Shown: positions 26,253 to 38,682, counted from the first letter of the stretch. The stretch is DNA of 64,000 bases from Pseudomonas gozinkensis (GCF_014863585.1 NZ_CP062253.1:3560501-3624500); one strand, 5' to 3'. The notes: generated by a model from the sequence alone, not told the origin. A program made the numbers and translations.

Positions 26253-26267
26253 TGGCACAAATCTCGC
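26253..26267 (+). promoter_or_regulatory. sigma54 (-24/-12) promoter of the ketone-body operon
   Basis: TGGCACAAATCTCGC has GG at 26254-26255 and GC at 26266-26267, the required 12-bp offset, and TGGCAC matches the -24 consensus fully; the -12 box (TCGC for TTGC) has one change. It is 57 bp before the permease ATG. Confidence 0.75.
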
Positions 26268-26323
26268 TATAGCCCTTCCCACACCCGTTCCACCCACAAA
26301 AATAACAATCGAAGGAGCACACC

Positions 26324-27715
26324 ATGAGTGTGATCATCGCCTTGGCAGCCCTCGCGCTGCTGATGCTCGCGGCCTACCGTGGCTACAGCGTTATCCTTTT
26401 TGCCCCGATCGCCGCCCTCGGCGCCGTCCTGCTCACTGACCCGTCCGCCGTCGCCCCAGCCTTTACCGGGGTGTTCATGGAGAAGATGGTCGGATTCATC
26501 AAACTTTATTTTCCGGTGTTCCTGCTTGGCGCGGTGTTCGGCAAGCTGATCGAGTTGTCGGGGTTCTCCCGCTCGATTGTTGCCGCAGCGATTCGTCTGC
26601 TCGGCACCCGCCAGGCGATGCTGGTGATCGTGCTGGTCTGCGCCCTGCTCACCTACGGCGGCGTTTCGCTGTTCGTGGTGGTGTTCGCGGTCTACCCGTT
26701 TGCTGCGGAAATGTTCCGCCAGAGCAACATCCCCAAGCGCCTGATTCCCGCAACCATCGCCCTCGGCGCCTTCTCGTTCACCATGGACGCCCTGCCCGGG
26801 ACGCCGCAAATCCAGAACATCATCCCCAGCACCTTCTTCAACACCACCGCGTGGGCGGCGCCATGGCTGGGTGTGATCGGCACGATTTTCGTGTTCTGCG
26901 CCGGCATGCTGTTCCTGCAGCGCCAACGCAACAAGGCGCAGCGTGCGGGCGAAGGCTACGGCACCGAATTGCGCAACGAACCGGAAACCGCCGAAGACCT
27001 GAAACTGCCAAACCCGTGGATCGCCCTGTCGCCACTGTTGGCGGTGGGCATCATGAACCTGCTGTTCACCCAGTGGATTCCGCAGTGGTATGGCAAGACC
27101 CACAGCCTCGCGCTGCCGGGCATGGCCGCGCCGGTTACCACCGAAATCGCCAAACTGACCGCGATCTGGGCGGTGCAGGCAGCCCTGTTGGTCGGCATCC
27201 TGATGGTGCTGGCATTCGGTTTTAAAGCGATCAAAAGCAAGCTCGCTGAAGGCAGCAAAAGTGCCGTCAGCGGTGCATTGCTGGCAGCGATGAACACCGC
27301 GTCGGAATACGGTTTCGGCGCGGTCATCGCCTCGCTGCCGGGTTTTCTGGTGCTGGCAGACTGGCTCAAAAGCATTCCCAATCCGCTGGTCAATGAAGCG
27401 ATCACCGTGACCCTGCTGGCCGGTATCACCGGTTCCGCTTCGGGCGGCATGAGCATCGCGCTTGCAGCGATGTCCGAGCAATTCATCAGCGCCGCCCACG
27501 CTGCCAACATTCCGCTGGAGGTGCTGCACCGGGTGGCCGCGATGGCCAGCGGCGGCATGGACACCCTGCCGCATAACGGCGCCGTGATCACCCTGCTCGC
27601 CGTCACCGGCCTGACTCACCGTGAGGCCTACAAGGACATTTTCTGTATTACGCTGATCAAGACCCTGGCGGTTTTCGTGGTGATCGGCACTTTCTACGCC
27701 ACTGGCATTGTGTGA
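26324..27715 (+). CDS. GntP-family permease, probably for 3-hydroxybutyrate
   Basis: A 463-residue inner-membrane protein with about twelve hydrophobic helices (MSVIIALAALALLMLAAYRG start; LVIVLVCALLTYGGVSLFVV inside). FTMDALPGTPQIQNIIPSTF and GGMDTLPHNGAVITLLAVTG are typical of the GntP/CitMHS group. GntP members import sugar acids and short hydroxy acids with protons. With hbdH directly after and HbcR before, import of (R)-3-hydroxybutyrate is the likely role; the substrate is inferred from context. It is the first gene after the sigma54 promoter. Confidence 0.85.
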   Translation: MSVIIALAALALLMLAAYRGYSVILFAPIAALGAVLLTDPSAVAPAFTGVFMEKMVGFIKLYFPVFLLGAVFGKLIELSGFSRSIVAAAIRLLGTRQAMLVIVLVCALLTYGGVSLFVVVFAVYPFAAEMFRQSNIPKRLIPATIALGAFSFTMDALPGTPQIQNIIPSTFFNTTAWAAPWLGVIGTIFVFCAGMLFLQRQRNKAQRAGEGYGTELRNEPETAEDLKLPNPWIALSPLLAVGIMNLLFTQWIPQWYGKTHSLALPGMAAPVTTEIAKLTAIWAVQAALLVGILMVLAFGFKAIKSKLAEGSKSAVSGALLAAMNTASEYGFGAVIASLPGFLVLADWLKSIPNPLVNEAITVTLLAGITGSASGGMSIALAAMSEQFISAAHAANIPLEVLHRVAAMASGGMDTLPHNGAVITLLAVTGLTHREAYKDIFCITLIKTLAVFVVIGTFYATGIV

Positions 27716-27722
27716 GGTATTG

Positions 27723-28496
27723 ATGACGACTCTTTCTGGCAAGACCGCACTGGTTACCGGTTCCACCAGCGGCATCGGGCTGGGCATCGCCCTGACGCTG
27801 GCCAAGGCTGGCGCCAATCTGATCCTCAACGGTTTTGGCGATGCGTCGAAGGTGATCGCCGAAGTCGAGCAGTTCGGCGGCAAGGTCGGCCATCACCCCG
27901 CTGATGTCAGCGACCCGGCGCAGATTGCCGACATGGTCGCCTACGCCGAGCGCGAGTTCGGCGGCGTGGACATTCTGGTCAACAACGCCGGTATCCAGCA
28001 CGTCGCGGCGGTGGAAGAGTTTCCGGTGGAGCGCTGGGATTCGATCATCGCGATCAACCTGTCGTCGGTGTTTCACAGCACTCGCCTGAGCCTGCCGGGC
28101 ATGCGCGCCAAAGGCTGGGGGCGGATCGTCAACATCGCCTCGGTGCACGGTCTGGTCGGTTCAACCGGCAAGTCCGCGTATGTAGCGGCCAAGCATGGCG
28201 TGATCGGCCTGACCAAAGTGGTCGGCCTGGAAACCGCCGCCAGCAACGTCACCTGCAACGCTATCTGCCCGGGCTGGGTGCTGACGCCGCTGGTGCAGAA
28301 GCAGATCGACGATCGCGCAGCCAAAGGTGTCGACCCGCAGCAGGCGCAGCATGACCTGCTGGCCGAGAAGCAGCCGTCGCTGGAATTCGTTACCCCTGCG
28401 CATCTGGGTGAACTGGTGCTGTTTCTGTGCAGCGAAGCCGGCAGTCAGGTGCGTGGTGCCGCGTGGAATATCGATGGCGGGTGGCTGGCGCAGTAA
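27723..28496 (+). CDS. hbdH: 3-hydroxybutyrate dehydrogenase
   Basis: A short-chain dehydrogenase of 257 residues that oxidises (R)-3-hydroxybutyrate to acetoacetate with NAD. Motifs: TGSTSGIG for the cofactor (residues 12-19), NNAG (NNAGIQHV), catalytic Ser in NIASVHG and Y-x-x-x-K as YVAAKHG. ITPLV-type and the C-terminal NIDGGWLAQ are normal for this subgroup. The ATG at 27723 follows the permease stop by 7 bp; a few codons of open frame lie before it. Product length and context make it the enzyme linking the permease to the CoA ligase. Confidence 0.92.
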   Translation: MTTLSGKTALVTGSTSGIGLGIALTLAKAGANLILNGFGDASKVIAEVEQFGGKVGHHPADVSDPAQIADMVAYAEREFGGVDILVNNAGIQHVAAVEEFPVERWDSIIAINLSSVFHSTRLSLPGMRAKGWGRIVNIASVHGLVGSTGKSAYVAAKHGVIGLTKVVGLETAASNVTCNAICPGWVLTPLVQKQIDDRAAKGVDPQQAQHDLLAEKQPSLEFVTPAHLGELVLFLCSEAGSQVRGAAWNIDGGWLAQ

Positions 28497-28510
28497 GCTT
28501 GCAACTGATC

Positions 28511-28532
28511 GCTCCCACGCTGTCGTGGGAGC
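28511..28532. repeat. short hairpin with REP-like core
   Basis: GCTCCCACG-CTGT-CGTGGGAGC, a perfect 9-bp stem between hbdH and the CoA ligase gene. It resembles a lone REP remnant and has no T run, so it is not a clear terminator; it might alter message stability. Confidence 0.5.
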
Positions 28533-28559
28533 CTTCTGACAAACAATAAGAGGCAAACC

Positions 28560-30515
<1,956 letters not shown>

Positions 30516-30572
30516 TATCAGAAAGCACAGTTCAGCATCGACAACCCGGATTGGCCAGGCCATCGGCTCTCC

Positions 30573-33500
30573 TCATCTGGTGTTCAGATTCAGCCACACC
30601 TCGGTTTCAATACCTTTGTCATCACTGCCGGAGATCGCACTTCTCATCAGACTGACATTTGCCGAGAAGCCTTCATAATCCGTTACCACCTGACTGAGCA
30701 GAGCTGTTGCCAGCGCACAGGAGTCAGCATTGTCGATCGCGTTGGCTAACATTGTCTCTGACGTCGAAGCCTTTAAATGGCCTGAGGCGAGATTCAACAG
30801 AGGGGTTACATTCAGACCTTTATGTTCATCCGCCGACGTCGTCGCAATCACAACATCTTTTCTGGCGGATGCAACGCGCAACATCTCGTGGATCAAATCG
30901 TCAGCAATCTCTCCATAAACCCGGCCCGCAAAACCCGATCGACTATTAAGATTTTTAGGGTTGATCGCCAGGAACTTGTAATCAGCCTTGCGACTCAAGG
31001 CAGCACGCTTCCACTGGTTGAAATCCAGGTCCTTGACGTTCAACGTTATCGAGTGGTCCTTCAAAGGATCGAGCACGACATTGCTCGCCGAATAGCCATT
31101 GAAGTCAGTCTTTACGACTTTCAAAAACGCGAGCAAATCATCCCGGAGCTGAGGTGTCGTTCCCAAAAACATACCAATCGCCGGATCGGTTTTGAGCTTG
31201 AGCGACGGTTGCGTCAAGACAACGATCGCGTTATCGATCTTGCGATTGGCAATCTCGATGCTTTTCTCAATGACATGATTGATGTAACTCGACGGCAGTT
31301 CATGGATGGCGTCTGGAACAGAGAATGGCTGTTTCCACTGGAAGTCGAGCGGTTTGCCCCACGGCCTGCCCAATCGACTGACGGCGTACCATTGACGGTC
31401 ACGGGCGATAGCACATACATCCACGGCATTGGCAGAGTCGCGGCGTGGACGCCATTGCCCTGCACCGAGCTGAGGTACGCTGTCCAACTTGAGCAAGTCG
31501 ACAGAAGAAGCCTTGCCCGTCAACCTGCGTAGCTGGAACGCCGCACGTTCGACAAGCCTTGCGCCGTCCTGGCTCAAACGCAATCCTCTTTTCAAGAGGG
31601 TCTTCGACAGTCGGAAACCTGCCGTCGGAAGTCCATCGAGCGGATTTAATGTCGATACCACCAACTTTAATCCGTACTTTCCTAGACTGGTCAGCTTCGA
31701 TAGGGTCGATACAGTTCTGGCAGCGATATTCAGCAATTTGGTAGTTGTACCCAGTGCGGTAAAGAGCAAGCTGATTGCATCCATGGTGCAGCCGTAAAGA
31801 CCATCTACCAGCTTGTTCTTGTCTCCCGACGCAATATCTTCAATACACTTTTTGAACGGTACGACCAAGTCGACGATATAAGTAATTACTTCGTCGGTCT
31901 TCGCCCGTGCCTGCTCGCGAGCAGTCAGTTCGGTCACCGCCTCCGTATACTCCTCGACCGTCGCCAAAGGGCGGTGAGTGACTATGAACTGCGCGATCTC
32001 ATTGAGTCGTAGACTCATGAAGTTTTGATAGATGCCACTTCTCGGTTCTTCTTCCTGACTCGGTGCCCCCAGGGTACCCAGTTTTTCAATAACCGCGACA
32101 CTTGTCCTGTTTTTCCTCGGGGTGGAGCCGTGAGTGTAGCTTTCCAGATCAACAGGCGCGTAATTCAGGGTATGGGCCGAAGGCACTTTCTCGTCAAGGC
32201 GACCGAAAAAATCCACTCTGGAAGCAAATTTTTTGTGCCCGACTTTCCGAATCAGTTCGCCCAGCTCGTCATTTCTTGTCAATTCACCTTGCAAGTTGAA
32301 CATCTCGTGACAGAGGTACTGGTTGTCACCGTAGGCAACATACAGGATGACTGCGAACCGGCCGGTCGCCTCATCTCTTTGCGCCTGAGTTTCCATCCGT
32401 ATCGGTTTCTTGTTGTTCACACCGACAAGGCCCGTACTATGGGCTGACGGATAATCAAGCGTACCCACGGGTGGGCGGACTGTGAAAAATGAAATGTCGT
32501 GGATTTCGTAAACCTTGCGCTCATCCTCTGGCAAACGCGCCAGGGCCAATTTGATATTGGTCGACAGGGCCTTGTGCAGTTTTTGATGATGCTCTCGCGC
32601 CGCGCTCTCGAATATCAGTTGATTGGGCAACATCCGGGTCAGTTGCGGATAAACGGAATAGAGACTTTTGTCTTTCCCCCAGTCCCAGTGTTGTTTTCGA
32701 AGTTCGTCTTCGATGTGCAGGTCCAGCATCGAAATCTTCGGGCCCGTATTGAACTGATCCGAATGTGGCCTCAGCAATGGCTTCTCAAGAAAGTCACATC
32801 CAGGCGCAGCAGCCTTGAGAGCTTCCAGGGCAATAGCCTTTCGGCTCGGCGGCTTTTCGCCCCACACATTGGTACTTTGGATCAGGGTGTTCACATAAAC
32901 CTCGTAGGCTGACAAGGCTCGTTCGCTGGCATTCTTTGCCGAGTCTTCCAGCTCTTCGTGGCTAATGACTTCGTTGATCAATGCCCAATCGATGATTGGA
33001 TCGATAGCCGTCAGGCTCTGCAACAGGCCCATGGAGTCACTAAGTTCATCCATATCCGAAAACGCCATGACCTGATCATAAGTCATGTAACGAGTAGCCC
33101 CTTTGGACTTCGTTTCCACGAAAGCCACAGCCTGAGAAAAGGTGACCCAAGCGAGAGACCCCACTGTAAGATCGGCGGGAATGGCCTTGACCAGAAAGCC
33201 AGGAGCAAGGTCGGCCAATAATAGATGCGACGCCAGAGGCACCAATTTGGCGGAGACCATTCGATTGGCCACCAGATACTGTTCAAGCTGGTTGCGGACA
33301 AGATTCATTGGTTTGTCCACGGAGTCCGAAGCCTGGTAGATATCGAATGGACCGATGTAATTTCGCGACTGCTCACTGCCGATACTGGGAAAGAGGTCAA
33401 GCAGAATTACGGTAATCAGCAGTTGCGACAAATCAACCGGCTCAAGCGTGCCGCTTGAGTTTGAACCATAACAGCCGAGGGCTTCGACGTACTTTCTTGC

Positions 33501-34295
33501 CAACGCTTGCGCCGAAGGGTGCGTGACCAATTTCGACAAGACTTCGTTCGCATTTTCCCAACCGAGATCTTCGGAATCCGGCAGCTTGACATTCTTGTAC
33601 AACATGCCAAGCAACTTTTCACGACCAGGGGATAGTGTGCTCTTGAGCGCCCGTATCTCTTTAAATTGTGTAGAAGTTAAAACAACCGAATTATCATCAT
33701 GACCGCGAATGTGCTCCCAGTAGTTGCCGAGCTTATCGGGATCTGATCCGCTCCACCGGAGAAAGGACAAAAGCTTGTGAGCGCTCCCGACCCGGCCTGG
33801 CAACTTCATATCGTGAAAACGCAACCATTGGGCGACACTGACGGACTGCGTGAATTTCAGTTCGCCACCTGTTGCCTGTGCTGCGTCAACCAATGCTTGC
33901 AGGCGAGGAGCATCAAGCGGGTCCGCTTGAAGTTCTGGTGCGATATCCAGAACTCCATTCTTTGTCACAACATTCATACGACCGCCAGCGGTAACGGACA
34001 CGTGCTTATGATCGAGAGCCTCTATCTCCTTCAGTTTTTCCTGGAAGGCTTCCGACTCGACGAACGCCTTCAAAATGTGAATAACAGACTGCCACACGGT
34101 ATGAAGTGACGAGCCTTCTTTCATAAAGAAAAATGAATTTTCCAGATCGATAACATCATGATCTAGGCGATTGGAGACAAGCACTTCAATCAAAGCCACG
34201 ACACTTGCACGCTCAACATCATCAAACTTACCACTTGAAATAAAATTACGCACATCACGTACTGCAACCTGACTGACATCACCTCTAACTTTCAT
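30573..34295 (-). CDS. large toxin-like protein (1240 aa), dermonecrotic-toxin-type region
   Basis: ATG 34295 (MKVRGDVSQVAVRD) has GGAG upstream; the frame opens with TTG 15 bp earlier. The middle (ELRKQHWDWGKDKSLYSVYP, then QLTRMLPNQLIFESAAREHH, residues about 570-620) resembles the region found in large Pseudomonas proteins with a dermonecrotic-toxin domain. A hydrophobic stretch near residue 870-890 (AISLLFTALGTTTKLLNIA) could insert in membranes. The C-terminal 230 residues form a separate domain with FAGRVYGEIADDLIHEMLRV and FLAINPKN; I do not recognise its activity. No signal peptide, no secretion or immunity gene adjacent. AT-richer than neighbours. A toxin delivered by an unlinked secretion system is an inference. 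Confidence 0.6.
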   Translation of the reverse strand: MKVRGDVSQVAVRDVRNFISSGKFDDVERASVVALIEVLVSNRLDHDVIDLENSFFFMKEGSSLHTVWQSVIHILKAFVESEAFQEKLKEIEALDHKHVSVTAGGRMNVVTKNGVLDIAPELQADPLDAPRLQALVDAAQATGGELKFTQSVSVAQWLRFHDMKLPGRVGSAHKLLSFLRWSGSDPDKLGNYWEHIRGHDDNSVVLTSTQFKEIRALKSTLSPGREKLLGMLYKNVKLPDSEDLGWENANEVLSKLVTHPSAQALARKYVEALGCYGSNSSGTLEPVDLSQLLITVILLDLFPSIGSEQSRNYIGPFDIYQASDSVDKPMNLVRNQLEQYLVANRMVSAKLVPLASHLLLADLAPGFLVKAIPADLTVGSLAWVTFSQAVAFVETKSKGATRYMTYDQVMAFSDMDELSDSMGLLQSLTAIDPIIDWALINEVISHEELEDSAKNASERALSAYEVYVNTLIQSTNVWGEKPPSRKAIALEALKAAAPGCDFLEKPLLRPHSDQFNTGPKISMLDLHIEDELRKQHWDWGKDKSLYSVYPQLTRMLPNQLIFESAAREHHQKLHKALSTNIKLALARLPEDERKVYEIHDISFFTVRPPVGTLDYPSAHSTGLVGVNNKKPIRMETQAQRDEATGRFAVILYVAYGDNQYLCHEMFNLQGELTRNDELGELIRKVGHKKFASRVDFFGRLDEKVPSAHTLNYAPVDLESYTHGSTPRKNRTSVAVIEKLGTLGAPSQEEEPRSGIYQNFMSLRLNEIAQFIVTHRPLATVEEYTEAVTELTAREQARAKTDEVITYIVDLVVPFKKCIEDIASGDKNKLVDGLYGCTMDAISLLFTALGTTTKLLNIAARTVSTLSKLTSLGKYGLKLVVSTLNPLDGLPTAGFRLSKTLLKRGLRLSQDGARLVERAAFQLRRLTGKASSVDLLKLDSVPQLGAGQWRPRRDSANAVDVCAIARDRQWYAVSRLGRPWGKPLDFQWKQPFSVPDAIHELPSSYINHVIEKSIEIANRKIDNAIVVLTQPSLKLKTDPAIGMFLGTTPQLRDDLLAFLKVVKTDFNGYSASNVVLDPLKDHSITLNVKDLDFNQWKRAALSRKADYKFLAINPKNLNSRSGFAGRVYGEIADDLIHEMLRVASARKDVVIATTSADEHKGLNVTPLLNLASGHLKASTSETMLANAIDNADSCALATALLSQVVTDYEGFSANVSLMRSAISGSDDKGIETEVWLNLNTR

Positions 34296-34442
34296 AAAGA
34301 ACCACTCCAATACAGTCTATTTATTAAACGGAGCCGGCACTTTACTTGCGAGGAAAAATCCATCAAGCGGCAAAATATTAGATAAAGTTGCGCACCACCC
34401 TACTCATCAACAAAAAAAACACAGGCCATTCTCCTTAAACCC

Positions 34443-35552
34443 TTATTCGACCAACCCCCAATCACCTGATAACGGGGATTTTGCAGTGTCGGATTCAAGA
34501 TTAAGTTTCAGCTTCAACCTTAAGTCATTAGCGGAATCAGCATATTTCAAAGCCTCGCCTTCATTAATTACTCGTTCCACTACTAACTTATAGAGTGCAG
34601 CATCAAATGTTTGCATCCCAAGTTCGGATGACTTTTCCATGATGGATTTGAGCTCACCCAATTGATTGCGCCGAATAAGATCACCAATGATCGGAGATCC
34701 CAGCATGACTTCCACCGCTGCCCTGCGTTGCCCATCGAGCGTGCGCACCAGTCGTTGGGAAACAAATGCCTTGAGATGGTTGCCCAGCGAGTGCAGTAAT
34801 TGCGGCCGCCGTTCTTCGGGGAAGAAGTTGATAATGCGATCCAGCGCCTGATTGGCGTTATTGGCATGTAACGTCGACAGCACCAGATGCCCGGTTTCGG
34901 CGAATGCCAAGGCGTGCTCCATCGTCTCCCGATCGCGGATCTCGCCAATCAGCAATACATCCGGCGCCTGACGCAGCGTGTTTTTCAGTGCCGCATGGAA
35001 CGTGCGGGTGTCGACCCCGACCTCTCGCTGGTTGATGATCGACTTTTTGTGCCGGTGGATATACTCGATCGGGTCTTCAACAGTGATGATGTGCCCGCTG
35101 CTGTGACGATTGCGATGATCGATCAACGCCGCCAGCGAGGTAGACTTCCCGGAGTCGGTGGCGCCGACGAACAGGATCAGCCCCTGCTTGAGCATCACCG
35201 TTTCAAGCAGCACTGGCGGTAGTTTGAGGTCTTCGAATCGAGGAATGTCGAGCTTGACGTTGCGGATCACGATCGACACGTCGTTGCGCTGCTTGAAGAT
35301 GTTGACCCGGAAGCGACCGATACCAGTACGGGAGATCGCCAGGTTCATTTCCAGATCCCGTTCGAACTCCCGGCGCTGCTCGGCGTCCATCAGGGAGGTG
35401 GCGACACTGGCCACCTCACCGGGTTTGAACGGCTGCTCGCTCAAGGGTGTCAGCACCCCGTCGAACCGCGCACTGGGTGGCGCACCGGTGGAAAGGAACA
35501 GATCCGAACCGTGACGGCTCGCCAGTTGTTTGAGCAGTGCGTCGATTTCCAT
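34443..35552 (-). CDS. pilU: PilT/PilU family twitching motility ATPase
   Basis: A 369-residue secretion-type ATPase. Walker A is GATDSGKST, Asp box IITVEDPIEYIHRHKKSIIN, Walker B VLLIGEIRDRETM and His box THLVLSTLHANN-like (TGHLVLSTLHANNANQALDR). HRHKKSIINQREVG and the slightly longer C-terminus fit PilU better than PilT. PilU supports retraction of type IV pili as a partner of PilT at the inner-membrane base. Start ATG 35552 (MEIDALLKQLASRHGSDLFL) was chosen over codons nine residues upstream. There is no pilT next to it here. Confidence 0.85.
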   Translation of the reverse strand: MEIDALLKQLASRHGSDLFLSTGAPPSARFDGVLTPLSEQPFKPGEVASVATSLMDAEQRREFERDLEMNLAISRTGIGRFRVNIFKQRNDVSIVIRNVKLDIPRFEDLKLPPVLLETVMLKQGLILFVGATDSGKSTSLAALIDHRNRHSSGHIITVEDPIEYIHRHKKSIINQREVGVDTRTFHAALKNTLRQAPDVLLIGEIRDRETMEHALAFAETGHLVLSTLHANNANQALDRIINFFPEERRPQLLHSLGNHLKAFVSQRLVRTLDGQRRAAVEVMLGSPIIGDLIRRNQLGELKSIMEKSSELGMQTFDAALYKLVVERVINEGEALKYADSANDLRLKLKLNLESDTAKSPLSGDWGLVE

Positions 35553-35679
35553 GGCCAAAAACACCCGCGAAGCTTTCAATGAACTTAAGACCGTGCGTCG
35601 TGACGCGACGGGTCTTACAGCGTCTACCGCACTAGGATAGTAGACGCCGCCTCACCGACCGCCGCCCAGGATTGATGTG

Positions 35680-38217
35680 ATGAACGCTGTACCGAACACC
35701 AACGACGCCCAGGCATTGATTGCCCGAACCGACTGGGGCCGCAGCCCGCTGGGCACTGCCGGCACCTGGCCACAGAGCCTGCGCACCGCGGTGGACATCG
35801 TGATTCACTCGCCGATGCCGATGCTGCTGTTATGGGGTCCGCAACTGACCCAGATCTACAACGACGGCTTCGCTCTGCTGGCCGGCAGCAAGCATCCTCA
35901 CGCTTTCGGACAGCCGGCGCACCAGATATGGCCGGAACTTCGAGATTTCACCGACCCGATTTACAGCGCCGTCCTACAGGGACAGGTGCGAACCTACAGC
36001 GAACGGCGCTTTACCCTGCAACGGGATGGCAAGGAGTCCGACTTCTGGCTCGATTTGACCTACAGTCCGATCCGTGATGAAAGCGCGCAGGTAGCCGGTA
36101 TTCTGGTCACTGCAATCGAAACCAACGAACGCCGGCGCATCGCCCTGGAGCTACAGCAACGTTCCGAAGACAGCCTCAAGGCCCAGCGCGAAAGCGAGGA
36201 ACGTCTGCAACTGGCGCTGGCGGCCACCGATGCGGTGGGGACCTGGGATTGGGACATCGGCGAAGACCGCTTCATCGCCGATGCGCATTTCGCCCAATTG
36301 CACGGGATCGATCCGGGTATGGCCGGTCAACTGCCCATCAGCGAATACCTGCATGGCGTGCACCCGGAAGACCGTGCGCTGATTGCCCGCAGCATCAAGC
36401 ATTGCATCACCCACGGCACCGAGTACGCCGAGGAATACCGGTTACTGCAAGCCAACGGCGAGGTGCGATGGGTGTTCGCCCGCGGACGTTGCTACAAGGA
36501 TCATCATGGCCGGCCGATGCGCTTTCTCGGCGCCGCCCTGGACTTGACCGAGCGCAAGCACACCGAACAGGCGCTACGCCAAAGCCAGACCGAGCTGCAA
36601 CTGATCATCAACGCCATGCCGATCCTGATCAGCTATGTCGATCACGAAGAACGCTTTCGCCTGAACAATGCCGCGTACCTCGACTGGTACGGACTCACGC
36701 CCCAAGAGCTGTACGGTCGCACGATCCGCGAGGTGATCGGCGAAGAGGCCTATTTCCTGCGGGCGCCATACATCGCCGAAGCCCTGGCCGGCCGCCCCTG
36801 CTCATTCAGCCTCTACACGCCACACCGCGACGGCAGTCAGCGGCACGCCTTGATGAACTACCTGCCGCGTCACGGCGCGGACGGTGCGGTGAACGGTTTC
36901 TACATCTTTGTGATCGACGAGACCGAACGTAAAAAAACCGAAGAAGCCCTGCGCAACCTCAATGAAACCCTCGAGGAGCGCGTGGGTGCGCGCACCGAAC
37001 AACTGGCCCAGGCCAACCAGCGTTTGCAGAATGAAATGTTCGAGCGCGAGCGCGCCGAAGATGCGTTGCGCCATGCGCAGAAAATGGAAGCGGTCGGCCA
37101 GCTCACTGGCGGCATCGCCCATGACTTCAACAACATGCTCACCGGAATCATCGGCAGCCTCGATCTGATGCAGCGCTACATCGCCAGTGGCCGCGCCGAT
37201 GAAATCGGCCGGTTCACCGACGCGGCAGTGTCCTCGGCCAACCGCGCGGCGGCGTTGACCCACCGTCTGCTGGCGTTCTCCCGTCGCCAGTCGCTGGATC
37301 GCAAGACCCTCGACGTCAACGAACTGATCCGGTCTCTGGAAGACCTGATCCGCCGCACCAAAGGCGATCCGATCGAACTCAAATTGCATCTCGCCGACAA
37401 CGTATGGCCGGTCAGCACTGACGTCAGTCAACTGGAAAACGCTCTACTCAACCTGGTGATCAACGCTCGCGATGCCATGCCCGACGGCGGCGAATTGTTG
37501 ATTGAAACCGCCAACGTCTACCTCGACGGTAACGACATCACCACGCTCGAACTGGTCAAGGCCGGTGATTACCTGATGCTCGCGGTCAGCGACAACGGTA
37601 CCGGCATGACGCCATCGGTGCGTTCGAAGGCGTTCGATCCGTTCTTTACCACCAAACCAATCGGCCAAGGCACCGGGCTCGGGTTGTCGATGATTTATGG
37701 TTTTGCCCAGCAATCGGGCGGGCACGTCAGCCTCGACAGCCTGCCCGGCCAGGGCACTTGCGTGCGCCTGTACTTGCCTCGTTTATATGCACTGGAACCG
37801 GAGCGGCCGGTCATCGAAGCGGTTACCGAGACCCACGCTGTTGCCACTGGCGAAACCGTGGTGGTGGTCGAGGACGATCCGGCGGTGCGCATGCTGGTCA
37901 TGGACCTGCTCAAGGAATTGGGTTATCGCGCCCATGAAGCCGAAGACGCCAAAGGGGCCCTGCCGTTGCTGGAATCTGACCTGCGAGTTGACCTGCTGGT
38001 GACCGACGTCGGCCTTCCGGGCATGAACGGCCGGCAAATGGCGGAGATCGCCCGCCAGCATCATCCTGGGCTCAAAGTATTGTTCATGACCGGTTACGCA
38101 CAGAAAGCCGCCGAACGCCAGGGCTTCCTCGAAGACGGCATGGACATGGTCGCCAAGCCGTTTTCCATCGAACAGCTGGCCGGCAAGATCCGCACGATGA
38201 TCAGCCAGAATCCGTGA
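35680..38217 (+). CDS. hybrid sensor histidine kinase with PAS domains and receiver
   Basis: An 845-residue soluble-looking kinase. Order: an N-terminal PAS-like domain ([20 protein letters not shown]), a PAS domain with [20 protein letters not shown] (about 185-290), another PAS ([20 protein letters not shown], about 305-420), a coiled coil, then HisKA with [13 protein letters not shown] (phospho-accepting His481), the ATPase domain ([37 protein letters not shown]) and a receiver domain with Asp776 in [12 protein letters not shown]. No membrane segment is seen, so it senses an internal cue. No separate regulator gene is adjacent. It is divergent from pilU. The signal is unknown. Confidence 0.9.
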   Translation: MNAVPNTNDAQALIARTDWGRSPLGTAGTWPQSLRTAVDIVIHSPMPMLLLWGPQLTQIYNDGFALLAGSKHPHAFGQPAHQIWPELRDFTDPIYSAVLQGQVRTYSERRFTLQRDGKESDFWLDLTYSPIRDESAQVAGILVTAIETNERRRIALELQQRSEDSLKAQRESEERLQLALAATDAVGTWDWDIGEDRFIADAHFAQLHGIDPGMAGQLPISEYLHGVHPEDRALIARSIKHCITHGTEYAEEYRLLQANGEVRWVFARGRCYKDHHGRPMRFLGAALDLTERKHTEQALRQSQTELQLIINAMPILISYVDHEERFRLNNAAYLDWYGLTPQELYGRTIREVIGEEAYFLRAPYIAEALAGRPCSFSLYTPHRDGSQRHALMNYLPRHGADGAVNGFYIFVIDETERKKTEEALRNLNETLEERVGARTEQLAQANQRLQNEMFERERAEDALRHAQKMEAVGQLTGGIAHDFNNMLTGIIGSLDLMQRYIASGRADEIGRFTDAAVSSANRAAALTHRLLAFSRRQSLDRKTLDVNELIRSLEDLIRRTKGDPIELKLHLADNVWPVSTDVSQLENALLNLVINARDAMPDGGELLIETANVYLDGNDITTLELVKAGDYLMLAVSDNGTGMTPSVRSKAFDPFFTTKPIGQGTGLGLSMIYGFAQQSGGHVSLDSLPGQGTCVRLYLPRLYALEPERPVIEAVTETHAVATGETVVVVEDDPAVRMLVMDLLKELGYRAHEAEDAKGALPLLESDLRVDLLVTDVGLPGMNGRQMAEIARQHHPGLKVLFMTGYAQKAAERQGFLEDGMDMVAKPFSIEQLAGKIRTMISQNP

Positions 38218-38267
38218 CTTGAGGCATAATCCGCGACCCGCCGTCACCCCGCTACAGGTATTGCACG

Positions 38268-38543
38268 ATGAAAGCCCAAGCCCGCCACATTCTGGTGAAA
38301 ACCGCCGAAGAGGCTGAAAAACTCAAACAACGCATCGCCAACGGTGAAGCGTTTGATGTGCTGGCGAAGAAATTTTCGACCTGCCCGTCCGGCAAGCGCG
38401 GCGGTGATCTGGGTGAAGTACGGCCGGGGCAGATGGTCGGCGTGATCGATGCGGTGATCTTCAAGAAGCCGTTGCGCACGGTGCACGGGCCGATCAAGAG
38501 CAAGTTCGGTTATCACCTGGTGCAGGTGTTTTACCGCGACTGA
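38268..38543 (+). CDS. peptidyl-prolyl cis-trans isomerase, single-domain parvulin
   Basis: A 91-residue parvulin (MKAQARHILVKTAEEAEKLK, then FDVLAKKFSTCPSGKRGGDL, GQMVGVIDAVIFKK, GPIKSKFGYHLVQVFY). It is a diverged paralogue of the parvulin at 18513, about half identical by eye, and likewise cytosolic. It lies 50 bp after the kinase gene and is followed by a REP pair. Substrates unknown. Confidence 0.9.
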   Translation: MKAQARHILVKTAEEAEKLKQRIANGEAFDVLAKKFSTCPSGKRGGDLGEVRPGQMVGVIDAVIFKKPLRTVHGPIKSKFGYHLVQVFYRD

Positions 38544-38590
38544 GTGATTGGCTTCAGGGCCAATCGCGAGCAAGTCGAATCGTCGCACCG

Positions 38591-38652
38591 TCGCTCCCAC
38601 AGTGATTGTGTGTCGTTCACGGTTCTTTTGTGGGAGCGAGCTTGCTCGCGAA
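38591..38652. repeat. REP pair (BIME)
   Basis: TCGCTCCCACAG (38591-38602) and the inverted arm TGTGGGAGCGAGCTTGCTCG (from 38629) flank a short spacer. It lies between the convergent parvulin and kdgK genes. Confidence 0.75.
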
Positions 38653-38682
38653 CCGATTGCGCAGCAATCGGCCATCCGCCAC

